Below, in pieces: positions 32,171 to 43,690 of a DNA stretch of 64,000 nt (position 1 is its first letter; each line of letters starts with the position of its first letter). Source of the DNA: Forficula auricularia (Eukaryota > Arthropoda > Insecta > Dermaptera > Forficulidae); assembly GCA_024734495.1 (NCBI GenBank), contig JALMQS010000070.1, positions 18,290,306 through 18,354,305 of the forward strand, read 5' to 3'. The notes beneath the pieces are model-generated. The model saw only the letters and a program-made list of their open reading frames with translations. It had not been told where the DNA came from and did no database searches. A program made the translations under genes and the position numbers.

Positions 32171-32900
32171 CATGAATTAACGTATACATTGTATTTTAGC
32201 TTCGACTCCGGAGATTGCTTCTCCACCATCGAGTGTCCTTGATCATCTTTAGTCCTTGTTTTTATAAGAGGAAAAAATCCAATTATAGAAAAAAAACCTC
32301 TTTTCCGATAATTATTCCAATACCATATTGCGGAAATTAATCCATCCAATTAATCCTCCATTTTCGTATGATTTTTTCCTCCCAGAATGGACAATTAAAT
32401 TTCTTAATTTTAATATATAAAAATATTCATAACAAAGTATTAGTGAATTTTAAAATAATTAAATTTTTTTTTTTAATTTTATTAAACCAATTATTTTACA
32501 TGAATTTAATCATACATTGTTTTTGAGCTTCGATTCCGGAGATTACTTCTCCACCATCGAGTGTCCTTGATCATCTTTTAGTCCTTGTTTTTAATAAGAG
32601 GAAAAACCAATTAAAAAACTCTTTTCCGATAATTATTTTAATTCCATTATTCGTCTCCCACATTATTAGTCCAATCTCCAAAATAATTAAATTATTACAT
32701 TTTTTTTTTATAAATTTTATTAAACCAATTATTTTACATTAATAATGTATACATTGTATTTTGCTTCGATTTCGAGATAACTTCTCCACCATCGAGTGTC
32801 CTTATTTATCTTTAGTCCTTGTTTTTAATAAGAGGAAAAATCTAATTAGATAAAAACCCTTTTTCCGATAATTATTTCAATTCCATTATTCCCCAATCAA
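32171..32900 (-). repeat. three tandem units with CTCCACCATCGAGTGTCC box
   Basis: Units at about 32180-32340, 32510-32660 and 32740-32890 share ACTTCTCCACCATCGAGTGT, TTTAGTCCTTGTTTTTAATA and CTTTTCCGATAATTATT. The same units occur on the other strand at 41395-41850 (two) and 44020-44400 (two), always beside Helitron-like sequence. Confidence 0.75.
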
Positions 32901-33755
32901 GTCGATTGATCTCCCACCTCCTCTCTCCATTATTTATTTTTTTCTCAATTATTACATTTTTCAATTTTAATTAATCATATAATAATATTTATAATAAATT
33001 ACTAGTGGGTTTTAAAAATGAATAAACCTTATAATTATAAAAATTAAATTTCAACCGAACCCTTATTTATTTATTTTTTTATTTAGTTATTATTCTACCA
33101 TATACATAACATTAAAATATTAATACAATCATTAGGAAAAAGATATAATTTTCTAATTTTGAACTCAACATTCTGTCTCCTAGAAAGTCTCCTAGTTTAA
33201 GATCTACTCAGTGTTTCTCACACAGCAGAAAATGAGTTTTTTTTTTTTTTTTTTGAGTGAATCCGACATCACTTTAGATGGCAGATCTTTTGCTAGCCGA
33301 TATGAGTAATAGGTACAACCCAATTTATGTTTTGATATTTTCCTCATCTCCGGAAATTCCTGCCTGTTTGGGTCTCGACCCGAAACTCTCTTCAGGGCTG
33401 GAGAGAGAGAGAGAGAGAGAGATCACGTTTGTTTCATCCTTAATACTAGTAAGTATTACCGACTGCCAGGCTGGTATTTCCTGCCTTAATATTCATTCCT
33501 AGATGTTAAATATTTACGCAAGGCTTACCACGATTCTCTCCCGCAATTTTTAAACCCATCTTGCTTAATCATAATTTGTATGATGCAAATTTACCAAGAG
33601 GAACAACGATTACTCATTCTCCTTTTACTATTTACCCCTCCATCCCTCCCCCTCTCAACTTTCTTTTTGGTTATTTTTTGGTTGATTTAGAATTTTATGA
33701 AAAATCATGTCAATTAATTAATTCTGTTGTGTAATAAAATAACAATTCGGTGGCT

Positions 33756-33791
<36 letters not shown>

Positions 33792-34429
33792 ACACCTGCA
33801 GGTGTCATGAATGTCAATGAGCGGTTCCCAAGGTGCCAATCGCCACTTGCTAGCACGTCGATCATTTAAGGAACGTATGGAATTTCCTTGAGGCGGCGTA
33901 TACGAGCGACAAAAATGTCTAAGTTGAAAATTATGATTATTACTATTAATATTATTCATTCATTTTTAAAAAATAAAAAATAAATTTTGAATGAACAGGT
34001 AATTAGTCTACAAAATATACTTTTTTAATCATTTAATAAAACGCTCAATCACTTAAAAAAAAATCTTTATTTTATTTAGCCACCTTCAAACAACCTCTGT
34101 ACACGCTAACGGCCGCAAAAATGGCTTAGAAATTACAGTTAAGCGCTCTCTACTGCCCCCCGAGAGATAACAACACAAAAGAGGAATTCTCTACATTTTT
34201 TGAAAGTATCGGTCGAGATAGGTGGGCAATTTTATAAACTTCTGCTGTCGATTTTCTCTTTTTTTTTTTTCAACTTAAAGATTCAATTAGATATTTAAAT
34301 TTGAATATTTTTGAATTATTTTAACTGCATTTGAAAACGACTTTTTCAAAAATAATGGTGAAAACATGATGGTGGATTCTGATGAGTTTATGTTATTATT
34401 AAAATGTCTAATCTAAACCGAATGTTTTG
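32901..34429. other. spacer with simple repeats
   Basis: Holds a T run (33238-33254), an (AG)n run (about 33401-33422), and a T run of about 30 nt (33759-33788). No exon is convincing. The frame at 33278-33502 crosses the (AG)n run and has no family resemblance. Confidence 0.4.
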
Positions 34430-34547
34430 CTGCATTTGATTCGATCACGAACCAACTGTAGGGAATTTTTGTCAAATATTGGAGTGAAAATAATATTTGA
34501 ACTTATATATTTCTAACTTGAAATAATGATATTAAATAAATTTTTAT
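34430..34547 (+). repeat. dispersed repeat, GAATTTTTGTCAAATATT family
   Basis: The segment GGGAATTTTTGTCAAATATT through CTAACTTGAAATAATGATAT recurs at 36710-36830 (plus) and 50515-50635 (minus), and its start at about 49470-49497. The other copies begin with the near-palindrome CATTTGATTCAATCGCGAAT. Confidence 0.65.
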
Positions 34548-35136
34548 CATCATCATTGAGTATAACAGTCCTAAGACTGGTTTGATGCAACAACTGTCTC
34601 CACTCGACTCCGTCCCCCGCCAGCTGTTTGACCTCTCTAAATGTCTGGCATCCCATATCCCCAATTATTTGGTTGAAATATTCTAATCTGGGTCTTCCCC
34701 TTCCTTTCTTTCCCACCTCCTCCAAGATAGTCCCTAAGCAGTCCCCCATGTCTCAGTGTGTGCCCCATCATCTGGACCTCTTTCTTCTTCAGACTCTTCC
34801 ACAAGGTTCTTTCTTTCTCCGATTCTTCCAAGAACTTCTTCATTTGTAATTTTATCCATCCATTTGATATTCATCATTCTTCTGTAGCACCACATTTCGA
34901 AAGCCTCCAATCTCTTTCTCTCCGCTTTTCCAATTGTCCAGGTTTCACATCCGTACATGGCTATGCTCCATACATATGTCTTCAATAGCAAATTCCTGTT
35001 TGCTAAGCTGATTGAGGAGGAGCATAGTAGTTTTTGTTTTGAATTAAACCCCATTTTTGCTTGGGCAATTCTTGATTTAATTTCGTTTTTGCTCCTCCCA
35101 TCCCATGTTATTTTACTTCCTAGGTAGCGGAATTTC
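34548..35136 (-). pseudogene. RTE-like LINE 3' fragment
   Basis: Minus-strand copy of the element at 16366-17164, starting at FRYLGSKITWDGRSKNEI and running through SIAMYGCETWTIGKAERKRL to the C-terminus. A frameshift near EEVLGRIGER and another near LGTILEEVGKK split it into three frames (35144-34734, 34843-34637, 34749-34513). The (ATG)n tail appears as CATCATCATTGAG at 34548. RT catalytic motifs are absent because of 5' truncation. Its 5' end touches the foldback at 35137. Confidence 0.8.
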
Positions 35137-35285
35137 CATATCAATGAGAATTGTGTCTGACCGCGCTTATTTGAAAAAGATATAAGACTCCACAGACTTC
35201 AATAGCATAATCCGCAGTAGTCTCGTGATAAAATATCTTTTTCAAATAAGCTCGGTCAAAACAATTCTCATTGATATAAAAATTT
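35137..35285. mobile_element. small foldback element
   Basis: ATATCAATGAGAATTGTGTC with GACCGCGCTTATTTGAAAAA at the left is the complement of the right side (35225-35280). Related foldbacks lie at 36812-37098 and 49158-49582, sharing GACTCC, GCGTAATCCGCAGTAGTCTC and GATAAAAATATCTTTTT. Confidence 0.65.
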
Positions 35286-36709
35286 GTCTAATATAAGTGT
35301 GATTTTAAGCGAATCATCTTTCCTGATAACAACTCAACCACCGAAGCATCAAATCTTCCCTTTTTTTGTTCATCAATATTAAGGTAGTTCTTTCACAAAT
35401 GCAAAATTTCTTCGAAACTTGGAATAAAAGTCATTAAAAGCATAATAAATATATCATATATCCTATCTCAACATTTGCATAAATCGTATCCTCAAAGAAG
35501 TGATATTTCAAACAAAATCTGCACATTCATTATTTTGCCAATTTTACTAATTGGCTGGTCCTTCATATCAACCTGCAGGCGATTTCAATCTGTATTCGAG
35601 AATAAGTACATTTGTCTTATTAACCGCGCCTGCCACAATAGGGTAGATAGGGAAAGGGTGGGAAATGGATAATTATTTTATTTTTTTACATTGAAGGATG
35701 TATAAATTTGAATTAATAAGTGACGAGTGATGCCCTCTAAGGGAATATTTTGTAAACTGGCCGGGAGCAGGGCAGCTAGCCATCCAACCAGTTGGTTGGC
35801 TTCTTCGCTTTCATCTTGATTTTGATAGAGTTGAGAGAATTGATTTATATTTTTGAGTAAAAACGCTCGTTAGCCATTGAGAATTTATTTTATTTTGATT
35901 TAAATTGTTTGGTACTTAAGTCTCAATTGTTTATTATTTAATTTGATTTAAACAACTAAATTGAGAATTGTGGATTGATTAAAAGTAATTTTAATCTTTT
36001 TTTTGAATTGAGAAGAAACCAGACTTGAATTCATTATCATATCATCGGAGAAAAACCCAAGTGAACAGAATTGCCACAAGACGTCTGCATTCTATCACCG
36101 CCATCGCCATTTGTATAATATCTCATTTTCGTATGTACAAAATCAGCATTATTTTCTCTCATTAAAGCCATTGTAAAGATTCATATTACAAATCTTTGCC
36201 TAGTATTTATTGAAAAAGAAGAAATACACCTTCCTTTTATTCTTAATTTAAAATATACAGTCCACACCTTTATTAAACTAGGATCTTCAAGCCAGAGCCT
36301 TCCAGCCCAGCAAGAAGATTATTTTGGAATCACTTCTTCATATGATCAGGAAATTTCAAAATTAAACAAAGGACTTTCATCATCTTGATGAAAAACTAAT
36401 ATTTGTTAGAATAATATATTCGGAGTAACATAAAAAAAAAATGAAATTATTTACCTCGTAGTTTTGATAAAAAATAAAAAAAAAAACATTTGGGCGATTA
36501 TTTTTAGTGGAGGGGATATAATATTAATGTCTTGGAAACGATCCATTCATAAAGCGAATATAGTAGTATAAATAGTACAGTCACGTTAAAAAAAATAATC
36601 TAAAATTTTAGCACCTTTCATATTTATAACGTGGTTACGAGGCTAAAACTTTTTGTGTGGATTGTCTCGAAAGAACTACCTTAATTAATAGCTTAACTGG
36701 AGGTTTTCT
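35286..36709. other. AT-rich stretch
   Basis: No gene recognised. The frame at 35475-35672 has no family resemblance. A GC-richer patch near 35755-35815 contains CCAACCAGTTGGTTGGC, a short palindrome. Confidence 0.4.
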
Positions 36710-36811
36710 ACATTTGATTCAATCGCGAATCTAATGTAGAGAATTTTTGTCAAATATTGAGTGAAAATAATATTTGAACTTACATATTTCTAACTTGAAA
36801 TAATGATATTA
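36710..36811 (+). repeat. dispersed repeat, GAATTTTTGTCAAATATT family
   Basis: Second copy of the repeat at 34430, beginning CATTTGATTCAATCGCGAAT. It runs directly into the foldback element that follows. Confidence 0.6.
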
Positions 36812-37098
36812 AATAAATTTTAATTTTCCTCATTAATATATCAATAAAATACGAGAACTATTTTTGACCGTGCTGATTTGAAAAAAAGATATTTTTACCT
36901 CACGAGACTACTGATTACGCTATTGGAGCCTGCGGTGTATTAAGTCTCGACACTCCGCAGACTCCACTAGCGTAATCCGCAGTAGTCTTCTCGAGATAAA
37001 AATATCTTTTTTTCAAATCAAGCGCGGTCAAAATAATTCTCGTTGACGCATCAATTATTCTTTTTGATATATTAATAAGGAAAATTAAAATTTATAAA
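36812..37098. mobile_element. foldback element, arms of about 130 bp
   Basis: Left arm TAATTTTCCTCATTAATATA ... GACCGTGCTGATTTG and right arm CAAATCAAGCGCGGTC ... TATATTAATAAGGAAAATTA are complementary over almost their whole length. A short GTGTATTAAGTCTCGACAC turn lies near 36945. Same family as 35137 and 49158. Confidence 0.75.
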
Positions 37099-37103
37099 AT
37101 TAT

Positions 37104-38377
37104 AAGGCTGGCAACTAAGTAATTAATTAATAGATGGCTTCAGTTGGATTTTTAGGTTTGCTGGCGTAGTCCAAATGTAAAACACATTTTGTTATTTGAT
37201 AGTTGGCAATTCAGCCGTCAATCAGTAAAAAAAGTTTTATTGATCGGTTGCGTAGTTTTCGTTTGGCGTTCGTTGAAAAATGGAAAATCAAAAGGAACAT
37301 TTTGCTTTTTTATTTCCGCAAAGGGAAAAACGCATCGCAAGCTCACAAAAAGTTATGTGCTGTTTATGGCGACGAAGCCTTTGAAGAACGGCGGTGTCAA
37401 AATTGGTTTGCCAAATTTCCGTTCTGGAAGATTTTTCACTCAAAGATGAAAAACGCTCTGGTCGTCCAGTTGAAGCTGACATGACGACCTAATCAAAGCA
37501 ATAATCGATTCGGATCGTCACAGTACAACACGTGAGATTGCAGAGAAGCTTCATGTATCACATACATGCATTGAAAATCACTTAAAACAACTTGGCTATG
37601 TTCAAAAACTCGATACATGGGTTCCTCACGAACTGAAAGAAACGCATTTAACGCAACGCATTAACAGCTGCGATTTGCTAAAGAAGCGTAATGAAAATGA
37701 TCCATTTTTAAAACGACTGATAACTGGCGATGAAAAATGGGTTGTTTACAGCAATATCAAGCGGAAAAGATCGTGGAGCAGGCCAGGTGAACCAGCTCAA
37801 ACAACATCAAAAACTGGTATTCATCAAAAGAAGGTTTTGTTATCAGTTTGAGTGGGATTACAAAGGAATTGTCTACTTTGAACTCTTACCAACCGACCGA
37901 ACGATCAATTCTGTTGTCTGCATTGAACAACTAACGAAATTAAACAATGCAGTTGAAGAAAAGCGGGCCGAATTGACAAATCGAAAAGGTGTTGTATTCT
38001 ATCATGACAATGCAAGGCCACACACATCTTTGGTCACTCGGCAAAAAATTATTGGAGCTTGGCTGGGATGTTTTGCCACATCCACCATATAGTCCTGACC
38101 TTGCACCATCTGATTACTTTTATTTCGATCTTTACAAAACTCCTTGAATGGTAAAAATTTCAATAATAATGATGATGTCAAATCGTACCTGATTCAGTTT
38201 TTTGCTAATAAAACCAGAAGTTTTATGAACTTGGGATTATGATGCTGCCTGAAAGATGGCAAAAAGGTCATTGATCAAAATGGGCAATACATTACAGAAT
38301 AAAGTTATTTAGTTCCATGAAAAAATTGTCTTTGATTTTCTAAAAAAATCCGCAATTACTTGGTTGCCAATCCAAAT
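37104..38377 (+). mobile_element. mariner element, about 1.27 kb, inactivated
   Basis: Ends are the mariner-type inverted repeats GGCTGGCAACTAAGTAATT (left) and AATTACTTGGTTGCCAATCC (right). The length is that of a complete mariner (about 1.3 kb). It holds the broken transposase described next. Confidence 0.85.
37203..38325 (+). pseudogene. mariner (DD34D) transposase, broken by frameshifts
   Basis: Broken coding region of a mariner cut-and-paste transposase. The N-terminal helix-turn-helix is readable at 37203-37484 (LLFYFRKGKNASQAHKKLCA, AFEERRCQNWFAKF). The catalytic part follows in other frames: TGDEKWVVYSNIKRKRSW (37724 on), VFYHDNARPHTSLV (about 37995-38035), then PPYSPDLAPSDYFYFDLY (38082-38135). 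So all three catalytic Asp motifs of DD34D are present. At least three frameshifts and several stops separate them, so it is long dead. Confidence 0.85.
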
Positions 38378-38518
38378 ATTTATTTATCATCAACCACCTG
38401 TTTGATTTGATTCAAAGAATATTGATTTGTTATGACTACAATCTATGTTTTATTTACTTCAACCTACATTTAAGTAGTAATTGGTTTATAGGTCATAGTA
38501 TTAGATAAAGTATATTTT

Positions 38519-40002
38519 TTACTTTACCATACATGATATGGCCAAGTATTGCAATCGTGCATGAAAAAAGTGTTTTTTTTCCTTCTTTTTTCCGTAATAT
38601 CTCAAAAACGGCTGAAACTATTTCGATTAAAAAAATTGATCGAAACCATGCCATGTCGCTCTACAAAAATCCTCTAATAAGTAAACATCGAAAAAATTAT
38701 ATTTTTTTGAGATAATAATTGTTTTGTCAAAATGTCTGTTGGTTTGTCTGGTTGTCAGTCTGTGCGTTACCAAATTTTTGTGGACGAGCTAGCTCAAAAA
38801 CTAGAGTGAATATCGAAAGCTAAATTTCACAATTAGTTTTGGCCCATTGGGATTAAGAGCTGATTAGATTTTGGTGCATATCGACACAAAATTAAGGGAG
38901 GAGGAGGGGTGGTTAAAAATTAAAAATTAAGTCATTTGAGCAAACTCAACCAAATTTTGTATACACAATCAGTGGGACTCCAGAAGTCTAAAAATGCAAA
39001 AACTAAGCGCCGCAAAATGTGTGTGGGGGGGGGGGGGGTAAAAAATGAAAATCTTGCCCATTTACCAAACTCAACCAAATTTTGTATACATAATCAGTGG
39101 GACCCCAGAAGTCTAAAAATTAAAAAACTAACCGCCCAAAATGGGAGGGGGGGTGTAGGGTCAAAAAATAAAAATCTTGGCTCTTGTACCAAACTCAACC
39201 AAATTTTGTATACATAATCAGTGGGCCCCCAGGAGTCTAAAAATGCAAAAACTAACCGCCCAAAATGGGAGGTGGGGGAGGTGTAGGGTCAAAAAATGAA
39301 AAATCTTGGCTCTTGTACCAAACTCAACCAAATTTTGTATACATAATCAGTGGGCCCCCAGAAGTCTAAAAATGCAAAAAACTAACCGCCCAAAATGGGA
39401 GGTGGGGGGAGGTGGAAGGTCAAAAAATGAAAATCTTGGCTCTTGTACCAAACTCAACCAAATTTTGTATACATAATCAGTGGGTCCCCAGAAGTCTAAA
39501 AATGCAAAAACTAACCGCCCAAAATGGGGGGGAGGTGGAGGGTCAAAAAATGAAAATCTTGGCTCTTGTACCAAACTCAACCAAATTTTGTATACATAAT
39601 CAGTGGGTCCCCAGAAGTCTAAAAATGCAAAAACTAACCGCCCAAAATGGGGGGGGGGGAGGTGGAGGGTCAAAAAATGAAAATCTTGGCTCTTGTACCA
39701 AACTCAACCAAATTTTGTATACATAATCAGTGGACCCCCAGAAGTCTAAAAATGCAAAAACTAACCGCCCAAAATGGGAGGGGGGAGGTGTAGGGTCAAA
39801 AAATAAAAATCTTGGCTCTTGTACCAAACTCAACCAAATTTTGTATACATAATCAGTGGGCCCCCAGAAGTCTAAAAATGCAAAAACTAACCCCCTCCCC
39901 TACATGATTATAAATAATTTTAATAAATGTTAAATATAAATGAGGGGCCAAGATTGTATGGTAAAGTCAAGTGGATGGCCACATCAGAACACGTCAGCTT
40001 AA
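38519..40002 (+). mobile_element. foldback family 2 copy with expanded tandem array
   Basis: Starts TTACTTTACCATACATGATA and contains GGCCAAGTATTGCAATCGTG. After the tandem array it ends with TGTATGGTAAAGTCAAGTGG and ACACGTCAGCTT. ACTTTACCATAC and GTATGGTAAAGT are inverted. Other copies: 22813-24110 and 48421-48977. They differ mainly in the number of array units. Confidence 0.7.
38930..39900 (+). repeat. tandem array, eight units of about 125 bp
   Basis: Units share AACTCAACCAAATTTTGTAT, ATAATCAGTGGGCCCCCAGA, AAAACTAACCGCCCAAAATG, a variable G run, and AAAATCTTGGCTCTTGTACC. Unit starts fall near 38940, 39066, 39189, 39320, 39450, 39575, 39694 and 39828. The G runs vary in length between units. 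Overlapping frames on both strands come from the repeat and are not genes. Confidence 0.85.
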
Positions 40003-41035
40003 TTGTTTATTTCCCAAATTTCAAAAAATTAAATAAAATATTATTATTATTTTAACAATAATTTGGTCATCGCGTAAACACTATCCTATCCCGATGTTAA
40101 TATGTACATAAATGTCTTTTTAATTATTTTATTCATTTTTTTAAAATTTATTAATTATGAGAAAATTTTGAAAAAAGACATGTCTTAAAACCAACAGCTA
40201 TTAGATTATAAAATTACCAGCTGCGAAGCCCGCCTTCAGTGGACATCTTGATGGCCAGGCGTTTATGCCTCCTTGCCTCCATATTGAGTTTTAAAATAAT
40301 AATTTAAATTTACTAATTTTAATAAATTTAATTTGTCATGAACTATTAGTGTGTTAAAAAAATCACGTCGGCGTCGTCGCGCAAGCCGATTATAATAATT
40401 ATAGATATAGATATACACATAAAGATTTATCTTATTTCAGTATCGTTCTTTAAAGTTAATTTGAATTTAAATTTCCACTAAAAATTAACGTTTGAACTAT
40501 AATTAAAGGAAAAGCCAATGAGTATAATTTTCTAACCCTTAAATACACTTGTAAAGTAGAAATTTCGGTAAATCCTCTTTCAGTGAAAACAACCCGCCGC
40601 AATGGATCTCTCTCGAAAGGCAATCTATTAGTTGATTTACATTTAGTGTATGGTACTATCTAACAGCAAAAGTAATCGGATTGCGGTTGAGGTCAATTCC
40701 AGATTTAAATCTCTCATTTATCAAGTAAATATACATTATTGAGAAAGAAAGATACGAATAAACTCTTCATCCAAAATAATAAAACGTTATCAAGATTTTA
40801 GATAAAGTGGGATTTTGTGAAATTAAAAGTTTAAAAAAATGCGGCAAAATGAGGGGTGAGATTTTTGAAAATTCCCCTGATCTTTGATCTGAAATTTATT
40901 TTATTGGATTAGATCTTTTCTACGCTATAGAGGCTAAAAAATTGTAGCTTTAATAAAAATTCTTAGTAAGTTTTATTCTAGACTTGATTATTCAAAAACT
41001 AATATGTGGTTTAATGCTGAGGCTATAAGTGTCCT
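40003..41035. other. AT-rich stretch
   Basis: No gene recognised. A short GTCGGCGTCGTCGCGCAAGC block at 40368-40387 is related in the opposite sense to the segment after the putative LTR at 50838-50855. Confidence 0.4.
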
Positions 41036-41352
41036 AATCTACTCTTATTAAACGAGCAAAAATTGGTTATATATTTGTTTATATATATATATTTGTATCT
41101 TAGTTCTATTTTGAAAACGGCTCTACCGATTTTGATGAAACAATTTATATTAACAAGTTTTTGAAGATGAGAAAGCGATCTGGCTAGGTCTGGACCTCGA
41201 CAAATTTCATCTTAATTGATCTTTTCTTAATTAAAGTAATTATTTATGGAAGAAAATCTCAATCAAAAAGTTTGTTTATATTTTTTCAATTATATTTTAT
41301 TTTTTTAATTGGTTTTTTAATTTTAAAACCCACTAATAGGTTATAGCAAATA

Positions 41353-41357
<5 letters not shown>

Positions 41358-41395
<38 letters not shown>
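41358..41395. repeat. (AT)n microsatellite
   Basis: An almost uninterrupted TA dinucleotide repeat of about 38 bp just before the satellite units. Confidence 0.85.
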
Positions 41396-41850
41396 TGAGG
41401 ATTGGAGGGAAAGGAATAATGGAATCGGAATAATTATCGGGAAAGAGGTTTTTTCTTTAATTAGTTTTTTCCTCTTATTAAAAAAAGGACTGAAAAGATG
41501 AATAAGGACACTCGATGGTGGAGAAGTAATCTCCGGAATCGAAGCTCAAAACAATGTATACATTAATTCATATAAAATAATTTGTTTAATAAAAAAAATA
41601 CATTAAAAAAAATACATATATATTATATTGGGGATTGGACATGGAACCAATCGACTTGATTGGGGAATAATGGAATTGAAATAATTATCGGAAAAGAGGT
41701 TTTTTTATCTAATTAGATTTTTCCTCTTATTAAAAACAAGGACTAAAGATGAATAAGGACACTCGATGGTGGAGAAGTAATCTCCGGAGTCGAAGCTCAA
41801 ATACAATGTATACATTAATTCATATAAAATAATTGGTTTAATAAAAAATA
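41395..41850 (+). repeat. two satellite units with ACACTCGATGGTGGAG box
   Basis: Plus-strand copies of the units at 32171-32900, sharing ATAATTATCGGAAAAGAGG, TTTTTCCTCTTATTAAAAAC, GGACACTCGATGGTGGAGAA and AATCTCCGGA. Confidence 0.75.
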
Positions 41851-41919
41851 AATATTTTAAATTGAATTATTTTTAATTAATTAAATAAAGGTATTTTTCT
41901 ATAAAATAATCTATTAGAA

Positions 41920-42165
41920 CAGTGTTTCTCAAAGTGTGATCCCCGGAACCCTGGGATTCCATGAAAACCCGCCAGGGGTTCCGCAAAAAAATTCATGGCA
42001 GGTGAAAAAATTCTAGCGTTCAAAAGAAAGGTGCAGTTTTGGATTGAGTTGAGTGAATCCCATTCCCATAACAACACTTTTACTCGAATCATAAGATTGT
42101 CGGGTTCCACGCTTACCCTCCAAACGGAAAAGGGTTCCGGCTTCGAAAAAGTTTGAGAAACACTG
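41920..42165. mobile_element. hAT MITE, 246 bp, perfect 8-bp TSD
   Basis: Terminal repeats CAGTGTTTCTCAAA and TTTGAGAAACACTG are exact complements. The 8-bp target duplication TATTAGAA is perfect (41912-41919 and 42166-42173). Subterminal GGAACCCTGGGATTCCATG and GGGTTCCG boxes fit the Charlie-type hAT pattern. Non-coding. Confidence 0.88.
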
Positions 42166-42194
42166 TATTAGAATATCAATTTCAATCTCTTAAC

Positions 42195-42333
42195 AAAAAA
42201 TCCGACAATTCGTAGAATCGTGCCTCCTTCTTCAGGATTTAAAAGGGTCAAAGAAAGAACCTCCGTGTGTATATTAATATTATTTTTAATTGCAATTACA
42301 TTCAAAACTTTGTGGTCAGTGATACGTTTTGAT
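42195..42333 (-). repeat. hammerhead-family flank relic and empty site
   Basis: Minus-strand AAATCCTGAAGAAGGAGG with a downstream CGAATTGTCGGATTT looks like a decayed hammerhead core. It also contains the uninterrupted sequence (about 42275-42300) that is split by the element at 60433-60766, so it is the paralogous empty site for that insertion. Confidence 0.5.
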
Positions 42334-42345
42334 GATGGACATAAC

Positions 42346-42713
42346 GTTGGTAAAAATTATTAAAGTTGTTATCGGGAAATAAGGAGTATATTTTTATGCA
42401 AATAATTTTTATTTTGTTGCCAACGTTTCATCAACTTTGTTGTATAATTTAATCATATGCAAGGATGATAACTATTTGGTATGTAAAATGATTTTTTTTT
42501 GTGTGTATTAATTTGTTTTTTATATCTATTAAAATGGTTTTTGAGATCAATTTAGATTTGAAGATGTTATAAATAATCTGTATTAATTGAGGCCTTATAG
42601 TTTTAGAGCTCCTGAAGAAGTCAACAAAGTTGATGAAACAGTGGCAACATAATAAAAATTATTTTCAAAAAATATAGTTCTTATTTTCCGATACCAACGT
42701 TAATAATTTAATC
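42346..42713. mobile_element. foldback retroelement, 12-bp TSD, decayed hammerhead
   Basis: Perfect 12-bp direct repeats GATGGACATAAC flank it (42334-42345 and 42714-42725). The arms are inverted: 42346-42440 against 42620-42692, sharing TTGATGAAAC, GGCAACA and AATAAAAATTATTT. A single-copy tail (CCAACGTTAATAATTTAATC) follows. The right arm reads CTGAAGA, then TCAAC-AAA-GTTGA as stem II, then GAAAC, a hammerhead core with a degraded stem III and no good stem I. The left arm is truncated before CTGAAGA. Confidence 0.65.
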
Positions 42714-43148
42714 GATGGACATAACTATTCAAAAAAGTTTTAATTCTATTTTATGTTATTTTGACTGAATTTAAAATTAAAAATAATTGTTAATTCAAAT
42801 AATTATTCACAAGTGGTTGGATCAATAAACATTTTAAATTATATTTTTTCCAATTTTCTTTTAATAATTAATTGGATTTTTAATTTTAAAACCCACTAAT
42901 AGATCATTACATATATTACCATATATTAAAATTAGAGAATTTAATTATTTCAAGGTATTTTTCTATTTTCTATATTATTTTTAATTGCAATTACATTCAA
43001 AACTTTATGCCCAGTGATACGTCTTGATGATGGCTCTAGCGGATCAAAACGTTGGCAAAAATATAAATTAAATTTTATTTTATTTTAGCTGCGAATACAC
43101 ATCTACCTTTTTACCTGAATTTAAAATTAAAAATAATATCAATATATC

Positions 43149-43629
43149 AGCTTAGAAAACAGGAAGTTGCTATTGAAGACATATGTATGGAGCATAGCCA
43201 TGTACGGGTGTGAAACCTGGACAATTAGAAAAGCGGAGAGAAAGAGATTGGAGGCTTTCGAAATGTGGTGCTACAGAAGAATGATGAATATCAAATGGAT
43301 GGATAAAATTACAAATGAAGAAGTTCTTGGAAGAATCGGAGAAAGAAGAACCTTGTGGAAGAGTCTGAAGAAGAGAAGAGGTCAGATGATGGGGCACACA
43401 CTGAGACATGGGGGACTGCTTAGGGATATCTTGAGGGGGAGGTGGGAAAGAAAAGGGGAAGGGGAAGAACCAGATTAGAATATTTCAACCAAATAATTGG
43501 GGGATATGGGATGCCAGACATTTAGAGAGGTTAAACAGCTGGCGGGGGACAGAGTCGAGTGGAGACGGATTGTTGCATCAAACCAGTCTTAGGACTGTAT
43601 ACTCAATGATGATGATGATGATGATGATT
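43149..43629 (+). pseudogene. RTE-like LINE 3' fragment, 8-bp TSD
   Basis: A shorter copy of the element at 16366, open from about LLLKTYVWSIAMYGCETWTI to LRHGGLLRDIL. A frameshift then loses the C-terminus (the sequence GEGEEPD replaces GRGRTRLEYF). It ends in (ATGATG)n at 43604-43629. The target duplication is AATATATC at 43141-43148 and 43630-43637. It lies within the 3' part of the Helitron-like element, whose intact version is seen at 4045. Confidence 0.8.
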
Positions 43630-43690
43630 AATATATCGCTTTTAGCTGAAGCAAAAAATTACCGAGCATTGCTCGGTGTTCCAGATACTT

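Larger units (their letters stand above)
41036..43690 (+). mobile_element. Helitron-like element with nested insertions
   Basis: Starts TCTACTCTTATTAAACGAGC (about 41038) and ends after the hairpin ACCGAGCATTGCTCGGT (43661-43677) with GTTCCAGATACT. Inside lie, in order, two CTCCACCATCGAG units, a hAT MITE, a hammerhead-family flank relic, a foldback retroelement and an RTE fragment. Removing the last three leaves an element similar to those at 3452 and 55362, plus the satellite units. Confidence 0.45.

Noticed and set aside
35137..35285. Foldback at 35.1 kb as a member of the hammerhead group
   Set aside because: No CTGANGA or GAAA core and no one-sided tail or long TSD; the same holds for 36812 and 49158.
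39347..39833. Long overlapping frames on both strands with repeated LSLVQEPRFSFFDP or STKFCIHNQW
   Set aside because: They come from the 125-bp tandem unit, whose length drifts with its G run; frames are by-products.
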